NCBI RefSeq assembly: GCF_034424545.1 | Contig: NZ_CP139970.1 | Location: forward strand, 2,604,001-2,668,000 | DNA: 64,000 nucleotides | Source of the DNA: Trinickia caryophylli | GTDB lineage: Bacteria > Pseudomonadota > Gammaproteobacteria > Burkholderiales > Burkholderiaceae | Direction: 5' to 3' | In this document: one piece after another, positions 28,519 to 36,850 of the stretch | Layout: the number at the start of each line of letters is the position of its first letter | Numbering within the stretch: the first letter of the stretch is position 1 | The notes under the pieces: generated by a model | Database searches by the model: none | What the model saw: the letters and a program-made list of their open reading frames with translations, nothing else | Told to the model about the DNA's origin: nothing | Position numbers and translations under genes: made by a program

Positions 28519-28528
28519 AGTACTCACT
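28519..28528. promoter_or_regulatory. operator-like site 2 (AGTACTCACT)
   Basis: Inverted copy of site 1, also preceded by TTCATGT. It lies 80 bases before the TetR start, a fitting position for autorepression. Confidence 0.5.
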
Positions 28529-28607
28529 GTATGAAAGTCGGGTGAGAGCGGGATGGAAGTTTTTTGAGTGGCGCGGGCGAGGGTGGTCGTGCTGCCATGG
28601 GAGCGGT

Positions 28608-29285
28608 ATGACGCGAGCGGCAAAAAAGAAGGTTGTGGGCGCAACGGGAGTTCGGGAGGCTGCGGCGCAGGAAACGCGCGACAAGATTCTTCGTGCTGCA
28701 ACGAAGGTCTTCGCGCGCTATGGCTATGACGGCGGCAGCGTAGAAAAGATTTCCGGGCTGGCGAAGTCCTATGATCGGATGATCTACTACTACTACGGTA
28801 GCAAGGAAGGCCTTTTCGTTGCCGTACTGGAAGACGCCTATCGGCGCATGGACGAGGCGGAAAGCAAGGTAGCGCCGGACCCTTCGGTTCCCGTGGAAGC
28901 GCTCAAGACCCTGATCCGCTTCAAGCTGGACTACTATTGGCGTAATCCCGATTTCATGACGCTGCTCAACACGGAAAACCTCCACAAGGGCCGGCATGTG
29001 TCGACGCTCGAGCGCAAGGGAGAGTACTCGTCGCACGCGTTGCAGATCATCGCGAGGATTCTCGAGAGCGGCGCCGAACAGGGCTTGTTCCGCAAGGATC
29101 TGGACCCGCGCCACGTTTTCCTGCTGATCGCGTCGGCGGCTTATTTCTATACGTCCAACCGCTACACGTTATCCGTGTTTCTGGGCGAGGAACTGGGCGC
29201 TCCGGAGGCGGTGCGCGAGTGGGAGGCGTTCGTGATCGATAGCGTGCTGCGCGTCGTTCGTGCGGATACGCCGTCCGGCTCATAG
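28608..29285 (+). CDS. TetR-family transcriptional regulator
   Basis: Repressor-type regulator of 225 residues. The N-terminal helix-turn-helix (about 20-66: TRDKILRAATKVFARYGYDGGSVEKISGLAKSYDRMIYYYYGSKEGLFV) is typical, and the C-terminal domain (about 85-200, with HKGRHVSTLERKG) is the ligand pocket. ATG 28608 follows GGGAG. It is divergent from the kinase gene and 54 bases ahead of the molybdenum hydroxylase genes, which it probably controls together with itself. Ligand unknown. Confidence 0.87.
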   Translation: MTRAAKKKVVGATGVREAAAQETRDKILRAATKVFARYGYDGGSVEKISGLAKSYDRMIYYYYGSKEGLFVAVLEDAYRRMDEAESKVAPDPSVPVEALKTLIRFKLDYYWRNPDFMTLLNTENLHKGRHVSTLERKGEYSSHALQIIARILESGAEQGLFRKDLDPRHVFLLIASAAYFYTSNRYTLSVFLGEELGAPEAVREWEAFVIDSVLRVVRADTPSGS

Positions 29286-29339
29286 GGCCCGTTCGCGCCG
29301 ATTCGTCGCTCGTCGTCATGAGGATGCACGCCGCTTGCA

Positions 29340-30194
29340 ATGAACTACCTTCGTGCTCGCACCGTTGAAGAAGCGCTCGCCAGGTTGGCGCGGCATCCGC
29401 AGCCGCGTATCGTCTGCGGGGCGACCGATGTCTTTGCGGATGCCGACCTTGTGCCATCGAGTTACGAATGGCTCGACATCAGCCGCATCGATGCCTTGCG
29501 CGTCATCGAGCGCCGTGGCGGCATAGCGCGTATCGGCGCGGCCTGTACCTGGGAGGCGATTGCCCGCGTGGCATGGTTGCCCGCTGCTCTAACGCAGGCA
29601 AGCGCATGCGTTGGATCGCGGCAGATTCGCGTTCAGGGCACGATCGGCGGCAATCTGTGTCATGCGTCGCCGGTAGCGGACGGCGTGCCTGCATTGCTCG
29701 TACTCGATGCGCAGGTGGAACTGGCGAGCGCGCGGGGCGTGCGCCGATTGCCTTTGGCGCAGTTCTTTCCCGGCGGCCGCCGAACCGCGCTGCAATCGGA
29801 CGAGCTGCTCGTCGCGGTTCTGTTCGCGTTGCCGGGCGAGCAGGATCGGACGGCGTTCATCAAATGCGGGAATCGCGATGGCCCCACGATCGCCGTCGTT
29901 TCGGCCGCGGCGCGTCTGCGCGTGCGCGCCGACGGCGCCATTCAGACCGCTGCCGTTGCCGTCGGCGGCGCATCGGAGCGGGTCGTCCGAATGCATGCCG
30001 TCGAGACTTTGCTCGCCGAGCAGCCGTTTAAGGGGCTGACGAAAGCGATTGAAGCTGCGTCGCTTTCCGAGCTCGCGCCGATCGACGATTGCCGCGCGAC
30101 GGCCTCCCACCGCTTGCATCTCGCGCGGCTCGCTATCAGGCGCGTTTGCGCATTCTGCATCGAGGAGTCGCCCCATGGCGCATCAACTGCTTGA
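29340..30194 (+). CDS. FAD-binding subunit of a molybdenum hydroxylase (xanthine dehydrogenase family)
   Basis: Medium subunit of 284 residues that carries FAD in CoxM/XdhB-type enzymes. GATDVFADAD (about 27-36) and QGTIGGNLCHASPVADGVPALLVLDA (about 98-123) are FAD contacts; a CO-dehydrogenase flavoprotein C-terminal domain follows. It overlaps the next gene by 20 bases, so the two are translated together and form one complex. The substrate, presumably an N-heterocycle or aldehyde, cannot be inferred. Confidence 0.88.
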   Translation: MNYLRARTVEEALARLARHPQPRIVCGATDVFADADLVPSSYEWLDISRIDALRVIERRGGIARIGAACTWEAIARVAWLPAALTQASACVGSRQIRVQGTIGGNLCHASPVADGVPALLVLDAQVELASARGVRRLPLAQFFPGGRRTALQSDELLVAVLFALPGEQDRTAFIKCGNRDGPTIAVVSAAARLRVRADGAIQTAAVAVGGASERVVRMHAVETLLAEQPFKGLTKAIEAASLSELAPIDDCRATASHRLHLARLAIRRVCAFCIEESPHGASTA

Positions 30195-33006
30195 CGATCC
30201 CGTGTCGGTCCGCGGCGAATCCGCCAGCGGCAGCATGGCGGATTCGCCGCTGGTCGACTCGTTCGAACTGAACGGCGCGCGCCGGCGTCTGCCCACCGAT
30301 CTGTCGCGGCGCCTGATCGACCATCTGCGCGCCGATCTGCGCCAATTCGGAACCAAGGAAGGGTGTCGCCAGGGCGACTGCGGGAGCTGCACGGTACTCG
30401 TCGATGGCGAGCCGCGTTACGCCTGTCTGATTCCATTGGCACAGGTGGCGGGGCGCCGCGTCGTGACCGTCGAAGGGCTGGCCGACGGCACGCGCTGCGG
30501 CGGCCGCTTGCAGCAGGCGTTCCTGGCTAACCAGGCGGTGCAATGCGGTTTTTGCACGCCGGGCATGCTCGTCGCCGCCGCGGCGGCGATCGACGCGGGA
30601 CAGGTAACCGACCTCGCCAGTGCGCGCGATGCGATCGATGGCGTCCTGTGCCGATGCACGGGCTACCAGAAAATAGTCGGTGCCGTGGCCGAAGTCGGGT
30701 GCGGCGCCGCTGCACGGCGCTGTACGACGGCGCCGTCCGACGGGCCGTCGGTCGGGGTGCCGCTGACGCGCCTCGATGGGCCCGAAAAGGTCGACGGCAG
30801 CCAGCGTTTCGGCGCGGACGATTACCCGGCCGACAGCCTCGTCGTGCGAGCGGTTCGATGCCCGCATCATCGCGCGCGTTTCACGTTCGGCGATATTCAG
30901 GCTTTTGTCGAGGCGCATCCGGGGGTGCATCGGGTACTGACCCATGCCGACGTGCCCGGCCTGAATCTGCATGGGGTGGCGACGCCCTATGCCGACCAAC
31001 CGGTCCTTCCGGAGTCGGAAACGCGGCATCGTCTCGAGGCGGTCGCGCTGGTCGTCGGCGAGCGCGAGGCGGTCGTGGCGCTCGACATGAATTGCTTTCC
31101 GGTCAGATGGGCACCGCAGCCTGCGGTTCTGAGCGTCGCCGATGCCGTAAAGGCGCTGAGCCCGCGGTTGCATGCCGATCGCCCCGGCAACGTTCTGATC
31201 GAGGGCGTGGTGCACCGCGGCGACGCGAAGGGCGCGATGCGGCGGGCACGCTACGTGGTGAACGCCACGTTTCAATCGAGTTTCGTCGAGCATGCGTACC
31301 TCGAACCCGAGGCCGGTTGGGCCCGGCGGGTGGACGACACCGTCGAAATTCACTCGTCCACGCAGGCGCCCCATCCACATCGCGCGGATCTCGCCCGCAT
31401 CCTTGCGCTCGCGCCGGAACAGGTGCGCGTGGTGGCGACGGCCGTCGGCGGCGGCTTCGGCGGCAAGCTCGACATGACGGTCCAGCCATTGCTTGCCATC
31501 GCGGCCTGGCACGTCGGCAGGCCCGTGGTCATGGTCTTGTCACGCGAAGAGTCGATGGCCACGTCGACCAAGCGCCATCCGGGCCGCATGACGTCGAGTA
31601 TGGCCGCCGATGCCGCTGGCCGGCTTTGCGCGGTGACGTTCGACGGCGACTTCAATACAGGCGCATTCGCGTCCTGGGGCACCGCGGTGGCGAACCGGGT
31701 GCCTGTGCATGCCGGCGGCCCGTACAACATCGCGCACTACGCCGCCCGTGCGCGTGCGATTCATACGCATGTCACGCCTGCTGGCGCATTCCGGGGCTTC
31801 GGCGTGCCGCAAACGATGATGTCGCAGGAACAGCTGATCGACGAACTGGCGATCGAGGCGGGCATCGATCCGCTCGAGTTTCGGGCGATGAACGCACTGC
31901 GGCCGGGCGATACGCTGCCGACCGGGCAAGTGCTGGACGATAGCGTGGGCCTGACCGCTTGCCTCGATGCGCTGCGTCCCGTCTGGCGCGAAATGCGAGC
32001 CGGGATTGCCGCGTTGAACGAACGGGCCCCCCGTCATGTTCGGCATGGCGTCGGCCTCGCCGCGTTCTTCTACGGTTGCGGCAATACGGCGTTACCGAAT
32101 CCGTCCACCGTGCGCTTCGGCGTTCGGCCGGACGGCACGATCGTTTTGCACCAGGGCGCGGTGGACGCCGGGCAGGGTGCCAACACAGTCATCCCGCAGA
32201 TCGCGGCCGATGCGCTCGGCGTGCCGGTCGATCATCTGCGCTTCGTCGGGCCCGATACGGCTGTGACGCCCGATTGCGGGCGTACGTCAGCCTCGCGCCA
32301 GACGTTCATCACCGGGCGCGCCGCCTTTCTGGCCGGAACGGCCTTGCGTCACCGGCTGCTCGCGTTCGCGGGCGCGCCGGCCGATGCGCGGATCCGTGTC
32401 GACGCGCGCGGTATCGTCGTCGACGGCCGCGTACTCGATTTGCGCTCGCTGCCGGTCGACGAGCACGGTTATGTGCTCGCGGCGGAGGAAAGCTTCGATC
32501 CGCCCGTCACGTCGCTCGATGCCGCGGGCCAGGGGCGCCCTTACGCAACGTATGCGTTCGGCGCGCAAATCGCGCTGGTCGCGGTGGATTGCGAGAGCGG
32601 ACGTGTCCGCGTGCTGAAGGTCGTGGCGGCGCACGACGTCGGGCGGATGGTGAATCCGACGCTGCTCGAGGGGCAGGTCGAAGGTGCGGTGGCGCAGGGA
32701 ATCGGCATGGCGTTGATGGAGAAATACCATCCGGGACGACACAATAATCTGCACGACTACCTGATTCCGACTGTGCACGACATGCCGGAAGTCCGCTCCA
32801 TTTTTATCGAGGCGCCGACGACGGTCGGGCCTTACGGCGCCAAAGGCATCGGCGAGCCGGCACTGGTGCCGACCGCCGCCGCCATTCTCAACGGCATTCA
32901 CGATGCGATCGGCGTGCGGATTCGCGAAGCGCCGGCTTCTCCCGATGTCGTTCTTCGCGCGCTGGCGGCACGCGAAGAATTGCCCGTTGATCGAAGTGGT
33001 AATTGA
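30175..33006 (+). CDS. fused [2Fe-2S]-molybdopterin subunit of a xanthine dehydrogenase-family enzyme
   Basis: Single 943-residue protein joining the small and large subunits. Residues 30-170 hold both iron-sulfur centres: Cys64, Cys69, Cys72, Cys84 and Cys124, Cys127, Cys159, Cys161. After a linker come the molybdopterin domains, with EHAYLEPEAG, GGGFGGK, AFRGFGVPQ and the catalytic-Glu motif GAKGIGEPALVP. There is no signal peptide. FAD is supplied by the preceding gene. Start ATG 30175 has GAGGAG upstream. In most relatives these subunits are separate, or FAD sits between them, so this fusion order is unusual. Confidence 0.88.
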   Translation: MAHQLLDDPVSVRGESASGSMADSPLVDSFELNGARRRLPTDLSRRLIDHLRADLRQFGTKEGCRQGDCGSCTVLVDGEPRYACLIPLAQVAGRRVVTVEGLADGTRCGGRLQQAFLANQAVQCGFCTPGMLVAAAAAIDAGQVTDLASARDAIDGVLCRCTGYQKIVGAVAEVGCGAAARRCTTAPSDGPSVGVPLTRLDGPEKVDGSQRFGADDYPADSLVVRAVRCPHHRARFTFGDIQAFVEAHPGVHRVLTHADVPGLNLHGVATPYADQPVLPESETRHRLEAVALVVGEREAVVALDMNCFPVRWAPQPAVLSVADAVKALSPRLHADRPGNVLIEGVVHRGDAKGAMRRARYVVNATFQSSFVEHAYLEPEAGWARRVDDTVEIHSSTQAPHPHRADLARILALAPEQVRVVATAVGGGFGGKLDMTVQPLLAIAAWHVGRPVVMVLSREESMATSTKRHPGRMTSSMAADAAGRLCAVTFDGDFNTGAFASWGTAVANRVPVHAGGPYNIAHYAARARAIHTHVTPAGAFRGFGVPQTMMSQEQLIDELAIEAGIDPLEFRAMNALRPGDTLPTGQVLDDSVGLTACLDALRPVWREMRAGIAALNERAPRHVRHGVGLAAFFYGCGNTALPNPSTVRFGVRPDGTIVLHQGAVDAGQGANTVIPQIAADALGVPVDHLRFVGPDTAVTPDCGRTSASRQTFITGRAAFLAGTALRHRLLAFAGAPADARIRVDARGIVVDGRVLDLRSLPVDEHGYVLAAEESFDPPVTSLDAAGQGRPYATYAFGAQIALVAVDCESGRVRVLKVVAAHDVGRMVNPTLLEGQVEGAVAQGIGMALMEKYHPGRHNNLHDYLIPTVHDMPEVRSIFIEAPTTVGPYGAKGIGEPALVPTAAAILNGIHDAIGVRIREAPASPDVVLRALAAREELPVDRSGN

Positions 33007-33147
33007 CGCAGGAACGCCACGCCGCAATCGCGCATGTACGCGACAAGGCAGCTCGCCGAAGGTGCTCGTCCACCGGTGCCCGACGCAAAACGAAACGAGC
33101 GGGCGCCGATGCGCGAAGCCAGGCGAGCGCCCGCGATTCGCACGGCT

Positions 33148-33534
33148 TCAGCTGCCTTCTTCGCGGATGCTGAGATTGCTCGTCACAGAATTCACGCCCG
33201 GCACTTTCTTCGCTGCGTCGGCTGCGAGCTGATCCTGACTCGCGTCGTCGATGAAGCCGGCAAGCACCACTTTGCCGGTATCGGCCATTGCGAAAACGGT
33301 GATGCTCGTGCTTTTCAGCCCTTTAGTGCTGAAAAGCTGCTTGCGCACCTGTCTTGCCAATGCGCGATTGGCAAGACGTTGCGTTTTCGAGGTCGTTTTT
33401 GCGTGCCCCGCAGCCGGCGCGACCGCAGCGCTGTTGTTTTCCGTCGAGGAGGTGGCCGCGTCGGTTTGGGCCAGTGCAAACGTGGGCACGCAAACAGCCA
33501 TCGCGCCGCATAGCAGTGCTGATTTGAAGTTCAT
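33148..33534 (-). CDS. BON domain exported protein
   Basis: Periplasmic protein of 128 residues: signal peptide (about 1-23, cleaved after ALA), an Ala/Thr/Ser-rich linker, then one BON domain (LARQVRKQLFSTKGLKSTSITVFAMADTGKVVLAGFIDDASQDQLAADAAKKVPGVNSVTSNL). BON domains bind phospholipid or attach to membranes and are linked to osmotic stress proteins such as OsmY. The start is ATG 33532-33534. Confidence 0.85.
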   Translation of the reverse strand: MNFKSALLCGAMAVCVPTFALAQTDAATSSTENNSAAVAPAAGHAKTTSKTQRLANRALARQVRKQLFSTKGLKSTSITVFAMADTGKVVLAGFIDDASQDQLAADAAKKVPGVNSVTSNLSIREEGS

Positions 33535-33737
33535 TTTCTTTACCCTTGGTTCGTTGTGCGAGCACGTGAACATGAACGTGCATGGCGGCGCAATCGCCCG
33601 CGACGAACACAGCCTGCGACGAATCGGACACCGCGATTGAAGGATATGGGGCGGGCGAAGGGAGAGCCATACGACATGCGTTTCAACCGGGCATGCGTAG
33701 GTGGGACGAACCCATACCTGTGTATGCGCAGCGGGTA

Positions 33738-35294
33738 TCAGGCGGGTGTCAATGCTCGCCGATACTGAATGGCCTCGGCCACCTGCGCCGAATCGGGCAT
33801 TGCGTCGCCAGCCAGGTCCGCGATGGAACGCGCGACCTTCAGCACGCGGTAATAGCTGCGTGCGGACCATCCAAAGCGCTCGCTCGCTTCGCGCAACAGC
33901 AGCTCGCCGGCGCTGTCGAGGCGACACACGTCGTCCACTTCGCGTCCGCTCAACTCTCGGTTCGTCTTCCCTTGCCGCGCCAGTTGCCGCTCGCGCGCCG
34001 CAGCAATGCGCGGCGCGATCGACGCACTGGATTCCCCCGAGCCAGCCGCGCGCGCCGAGAGCTCGGCCGGCGTAAGAGCGGGCAGTTCGATCTGAATGTC
34101 GATGCGATCGACGAGCGGCCCGGAGAGCTTGCGCAAATAACGCGCGGCGATCTCGGGCGTGCACCGGCAGCGGCCCGACGGATCGCCGCGCCAGCCGCAA
34201 GGGCAGGGGTTCATGGCGGCCACCAGTTGGCAGGCCGCCGGAAAATCGGTTTGCAGCGCTGCCCGCGAGATCGTAATGCGGCCTGCCTCGAGCGGCTCCC
34301 GCAGCGTTTCGAGCACGTCGCGGTCGAATTCCGGCAACTCGTCCAGAAACAGCACGCCGAGGTGCGCCAGCGTGATTTCGCCGGGCTGAGGCGGGTTGCG
34401 GCCGCCGACGAGCGCCGCCGCACTCGACGAGTGATGAGGGGCGCGAAACGGCCGTTGCCGCCACTGCGCCGGCGAAAAGCCGAGCACGCTTGCCGAGAGC
34501 AGCGCGGCCGACGCCAGGGCCTCTTCGTCGGTCATGGGCGGCAGGAGGCCCGGCAGCCGTGCGGCAAGCATCGACTTGCCCGCGCCCGGCGGCCCGACCA
34601 TCAACATATGGTGCCCGCCGGCCGCGGCGATTTCGAGCGCGCGCCGCGCGCCGGGCTGGCCGATGACGTCGGCCATATCGGGCGGCGCGCCGGCTTCATG
34701 GCGGTCGATGGCCGGCGCATCGAGCGGTGCGAGCCGCGAGTCCGTGGCGCCGGCCAGATGCGCACAAAGAGCGGGCAAGTCGGGGGCGCCGTAGACGGCG
34801 ACGCCGGGTACGAGCGCGGCTTCGTCGGCGCTTGCGAGCGGAAGATAGAGTTCGGGCAGCGGGGCGGCACCCTGCTGCGCATCCGCTTCGCGCGGCGCGC
34901 GCCGCGCGGTGCCGCAGGCCATCGCGAAGGCCCCGCGCATCGGACGCAGCGCGCCGGTCAGCGACAACTCGCCCGCGAACTCGCGGCCGGCCAGCGAGGC
35001 CACCGGAATCTGCCCGCTCGCCGCGAGAATCCCGAGCGCGATCGGCAGATCGAAACGCCCCGATTCCTTAGGCAGATCGGCCGGTGCGAGATTGACGGTG
35101 ATACGCCGGACGGGAAAGTCGAACCGGCAGTTTTGCAGGGCGGCGCGTACGCGCTCGCGGCTTTCGCGGACTTCGAGATCGGGCAGTCCGACGATCGAAA
35201 ACGACGGCAACCCGTTGGCGAGATGGACTTCGACGGTTACTTCGGGCGCGCGGCCGGACGCCGGCGCGCGCGAGCGCACCACGGCAAGCGACAT
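33738..35294 (-). CDS. comM: YifB/ComM-family Mg-chelatase-like AAA+ ATPase
   Basis: Cytoplasmic AAA+ ATPase of 518 residues. In Vibrio and others ComM is a hexameric helicase promoting branch migration during natural transformation. The N-terminal Lon-like fold (VEVHLANGLPSFSIVGLP, LAPADLPKESGRFDLPIALGIL), Walker A GPPGAGKS, Walker B LFLDELPEF and a C-terminal Mg-chelatase domain with a CPCGWRGDPSGRCRC cysteine cluster are all present. Its first 57 bases lie in the left copy of the repeat flanking the adjacent island. Confidence 0.92.
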   Translation of the reverse strand: MSLAVVRSRAPASGRAPEVTVEVHLANGLPSFSIVGLPDLEVRESRERVRAALQNCRFDFPVRRITVNLAPADLPKESGRFDLPIALGILAASGQIPVASLAGREFAGELSLTGALRPMRGAFAMACGTARRAPREADAQQGAAPLPELYLPLASADEAALVPGVAVYGAPDLPALCAHLAGATDSRLAPLDAPAIDRHEAGAPPDMADVIGQPGARRALEIAAAGGHHMLMVGPPGAGKSMLAARLPGLLPPMTDEEALASAALLSASVLGFSPAQWRQRPFRAPHHSSSAAALVGGRNPPQPGEITLAHLGVLFLDELPEFDRDVLETLREPLEAGRITISRAALQTDFPAACQLVAAMNPCPCGWRGDPSGRCRCTPEIAARYLRKLSGPLVDRIDIQIELPALTPAELSARAAGSGESSASIAPRIAAARERQLARQGKTNRELSGREVDDVCRLDSAGELLLREASERFGWSARSYYRVLKVARSIADLAGDAMPDSAQVAEAIQYRRALTPA

Positions 35295-35407
35295 GTGTTC
35301 TCCGGGTAAGCGGGCCGCGCGAGGCGGCGGCCCTGTCTATGACTGCGGCTTCACGGCTCGCTTGCCGTTCGCGCTTTCGCGGCGATCAGGATTCCTGCGC
35401 GGCCGCG
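35238..35407. repeat. left copy of the 164/170-bp direct repeat flanking the island
   Basis: This segment holds the first 57 bases of comM, the comM-ubiK spacer and the last 22 bases of a ubiK gene (stop at 35386-35388, minus strand). It recurs at 37780-37943 with one base change and one 6-base deletion. The foreign-looking DNA 35408-37779 lies between the copies. Since this copy has intact comM but only the tail of ubiK, and the other has intact ubiK and only the head of comM, the insertion duplicated the junction. Confidence 0.85.
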
Positions 35408-35492
35408 TCAGTTGTGCAAACACTCTAGCAACGATCAATCGGTCCCGCCAGCGCGGTGGGCTGATGTTGGCCATCAGGCCGATGCCCGGTGC
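35404..35492. repeat. diverged copy of the ubiK upstream region
   Basis: Directly after the ubiK tail, the sequence resembles 38309-38392 (upstream of intact ubiK): both read GTCRGTTGTGCRAACACTCT then AGCAACGATC, and later TGGCCATC.GGCCGATGCC. Similarity is about 80% by eye, much lower than in the neighbouring direct repeat. The body of ubiK is missing between the two parts. The rest of this 416-base gap (35493-35656) shows no gene. Confidence 0.65.
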
Positions 35493-35656
35493 GGCAGCCC
35501 GTGGCTCACTCGAGTCGCTGCTCAGCGAGGGGGCAGACGGCCTCTTGGCTTCAGCTATGGGATTCGTGAAACGGGGCAAGGTCATGTATGCGCCCCTAAG
35601 TATCCGAACTTCTTGTTGTGCCAAAGCTTCCTGCTTGCCTCGAACCGATCGCGCGA

Positions 35657-35710
35657 TTAACATGGCCGTGTGATTTAACATGGCCAACTGAAATAACATG
35701 GGCAAGTGAT
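35657..35710 (+). repeat. three tandem 18-bp repeats abutting the AbiEi-like gene
   Basis: Units 35657-35674, 35675-35692 and 35693-35710 follow one another without gaps and share WTAACATGGSC and a TGA near the end. The last unit ends directly before the ATG of the AbiEi-like gene. They occupy the place of a ribosome site or operator and would let a helix-turn-helix protein bind side by side, one helical turn and a half apart. If translated in frame they would give a hexapeptide repeat, which I consider less likely. Confidence 0.75.
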
Positions 35711-36850
35711 ATGAGCAATCTACACTTTGCGCCCGGAGCCGCCGACCGCCTCGCGCGCCACTCCGTGCATGCGCTTTTCCGGGGCCAGGGATGGGATGTC
35801 ATTGAGAAGGGCGAGGACGGCAAGGGGGCGGATTTCATTCTGACGAGCCCCCGTGGCCAGACGTATCACGTCGTATTGAAGGCGCTGACCGAAGGGCGTG
35901 CCGATCGCGCGATCCCGCTATTCTCGCAGGCTCTGCTGGAGTCGCGCGCACGCGCGAACGAACGGCACGACCGATCCTACCCGGCTGTCATCCTCTGGGT
36001 GGGAGTCGCATCGCACGCTCTCATCAGAAAGCTCGTGGACTTCCAGAAGGAGTATGGGAGCGGTGAACCGTTCGCCATCCTCTCAGACGTGCCGCTGTAC
36101 GCTGATTTCCCCGAACTGGAGGCCGAAGAGCCGCCGCCGAGCGTGCGGCGCAGCGGCCATTCGGCACCGCCGACGCTCGTTTTCTCCGACCTCGCCCAAT
36201 GGATGCTCAAGCTCCTGCTGGCGGCCGACATCAAGCGCGAGGGCCTGATAAGTGCCCCGGGAAAGACGTACATGACGGCGACCGGGCTTGCGCGGGAAGC
36301 TCGCGTATCTGTCATGAGTGCCACTCGGCTCATCAATGCCCTGAAAGAAGAAGGTTTGGTCGAATTGGCGCCCCATCTGCGGATCGTGCAGCGACGCAAG
36401 CTTGCGCAACGTTGGAAGGCAGCGTACGTGAAACCGGCCGCCGGCGTGCCGATGAAATATCTCGCGGGGGGCGTGCCCGAGGAGCAGCAGTTACGAAAGA
36501 CGCTCAAGCGCGAAGAAGCGGCGACGCTGGGCCAGTTTGCGGCGGCCAACGCTCTGCGCGTAGGGCACGTTCATGGCGCAATACCGACCCTCTGGGTGCT
36601 CGATCTCGCAGCGGCTGAAGGATGGCGGGGTCTGAAGCGTGCGCGCGAGGGCGAACGGCCGGATCTGATCCTGAAGCAGCACCCGTATCCGCAATCGCTG
36701 CTTCGCGGGCGCGTGATGCGTGATGGAGTCTGGGTGTCCGACATCATCCAGACCTGGCTCGACGTTTCCGCCGACCCGACACGCGGTGCGGAGCAGGTCG
36801 CCGAGCTCGAGCACGGCGTTCTGGCAAAAGTAGTGGGAGAAAAAATGTGA
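35711..36850 (+). CDS. AbiEi-like antitoxin/regulator with N-terminal nuclease-like domain
   Basis: Putative first gene of a type IV toxin-antitoxin (AbiE-like) pair, 379 residues. The N-terminus (about 10-75) resembles a PD-(D/E)XK fold: GADFI (Asp41), then YHVVLK (Lys57), but the acidic residue of E-x-K is Val, so it may be inactive. A winged helix-turn-helix spans about 158-228 (TGLAREARVSVMSATRLINALKEEGLVE). The end (SDIIQTWLDVSADPTRGAEQVAELEHGVL) fits AbiEi-type antitoxins. Start ATG 35711 directly follows the tandem repeats; the frame is open to 35618. It overlaps the nucleotidyltransferase gene by 4 bases. Confidence 0.7.
   Translation: MSNLHFAPGAADRLARHSVHALFRGQGWDVIEKGEDGKGADFILTSPRGQTYHVVLKALTEGRADRAIPLFSQALLESRARANERHDRSYPAVILWVGVASHALIRKLVDFQKEYGSGEPFAILSDVPLYADFPELEAEEPPPSVRRSGHSAPPTLVFSDLAQWMLKLLLAADIKREGLISAPGKTYMTATGLAREARVSVMSATRLINALKEEGLVELAPHLRIVQRRKLAQRWKAAYVKPAAGVPMKYLAGGVPEEQQLRKTLKREEAATLGQFAAANALRVGHVHGAIPTLWVLDLAAAEGWRGLKRAREGERPDLILKQHPYPQSLLRGRVMRDGVWVSDIIQTWLDVSADPTRGAEQVAELEHGVLAKVVGEKM

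Noticed and set aside
35337..35705. 122-codon minus-strand frame upstream of the AbiEi-like gene
   Set aside because: It runs through the duplicated comM-ubiK junction and the tandem repeats, lacks a ribosome site and resembles nothing.
35618..35710. N-terminal extension of the AbiEi-like protein containing LTWPCD/LTWPTE/ITWASD hexapeptides
   Set aside because: The repeats are better read as DNA operator units; the protein fold begins after ATG 35711. Not excluded.
35657..35710. CRISPR-like array
   Set aside because: Units are contiguous with no spacers and only 18 bases long.
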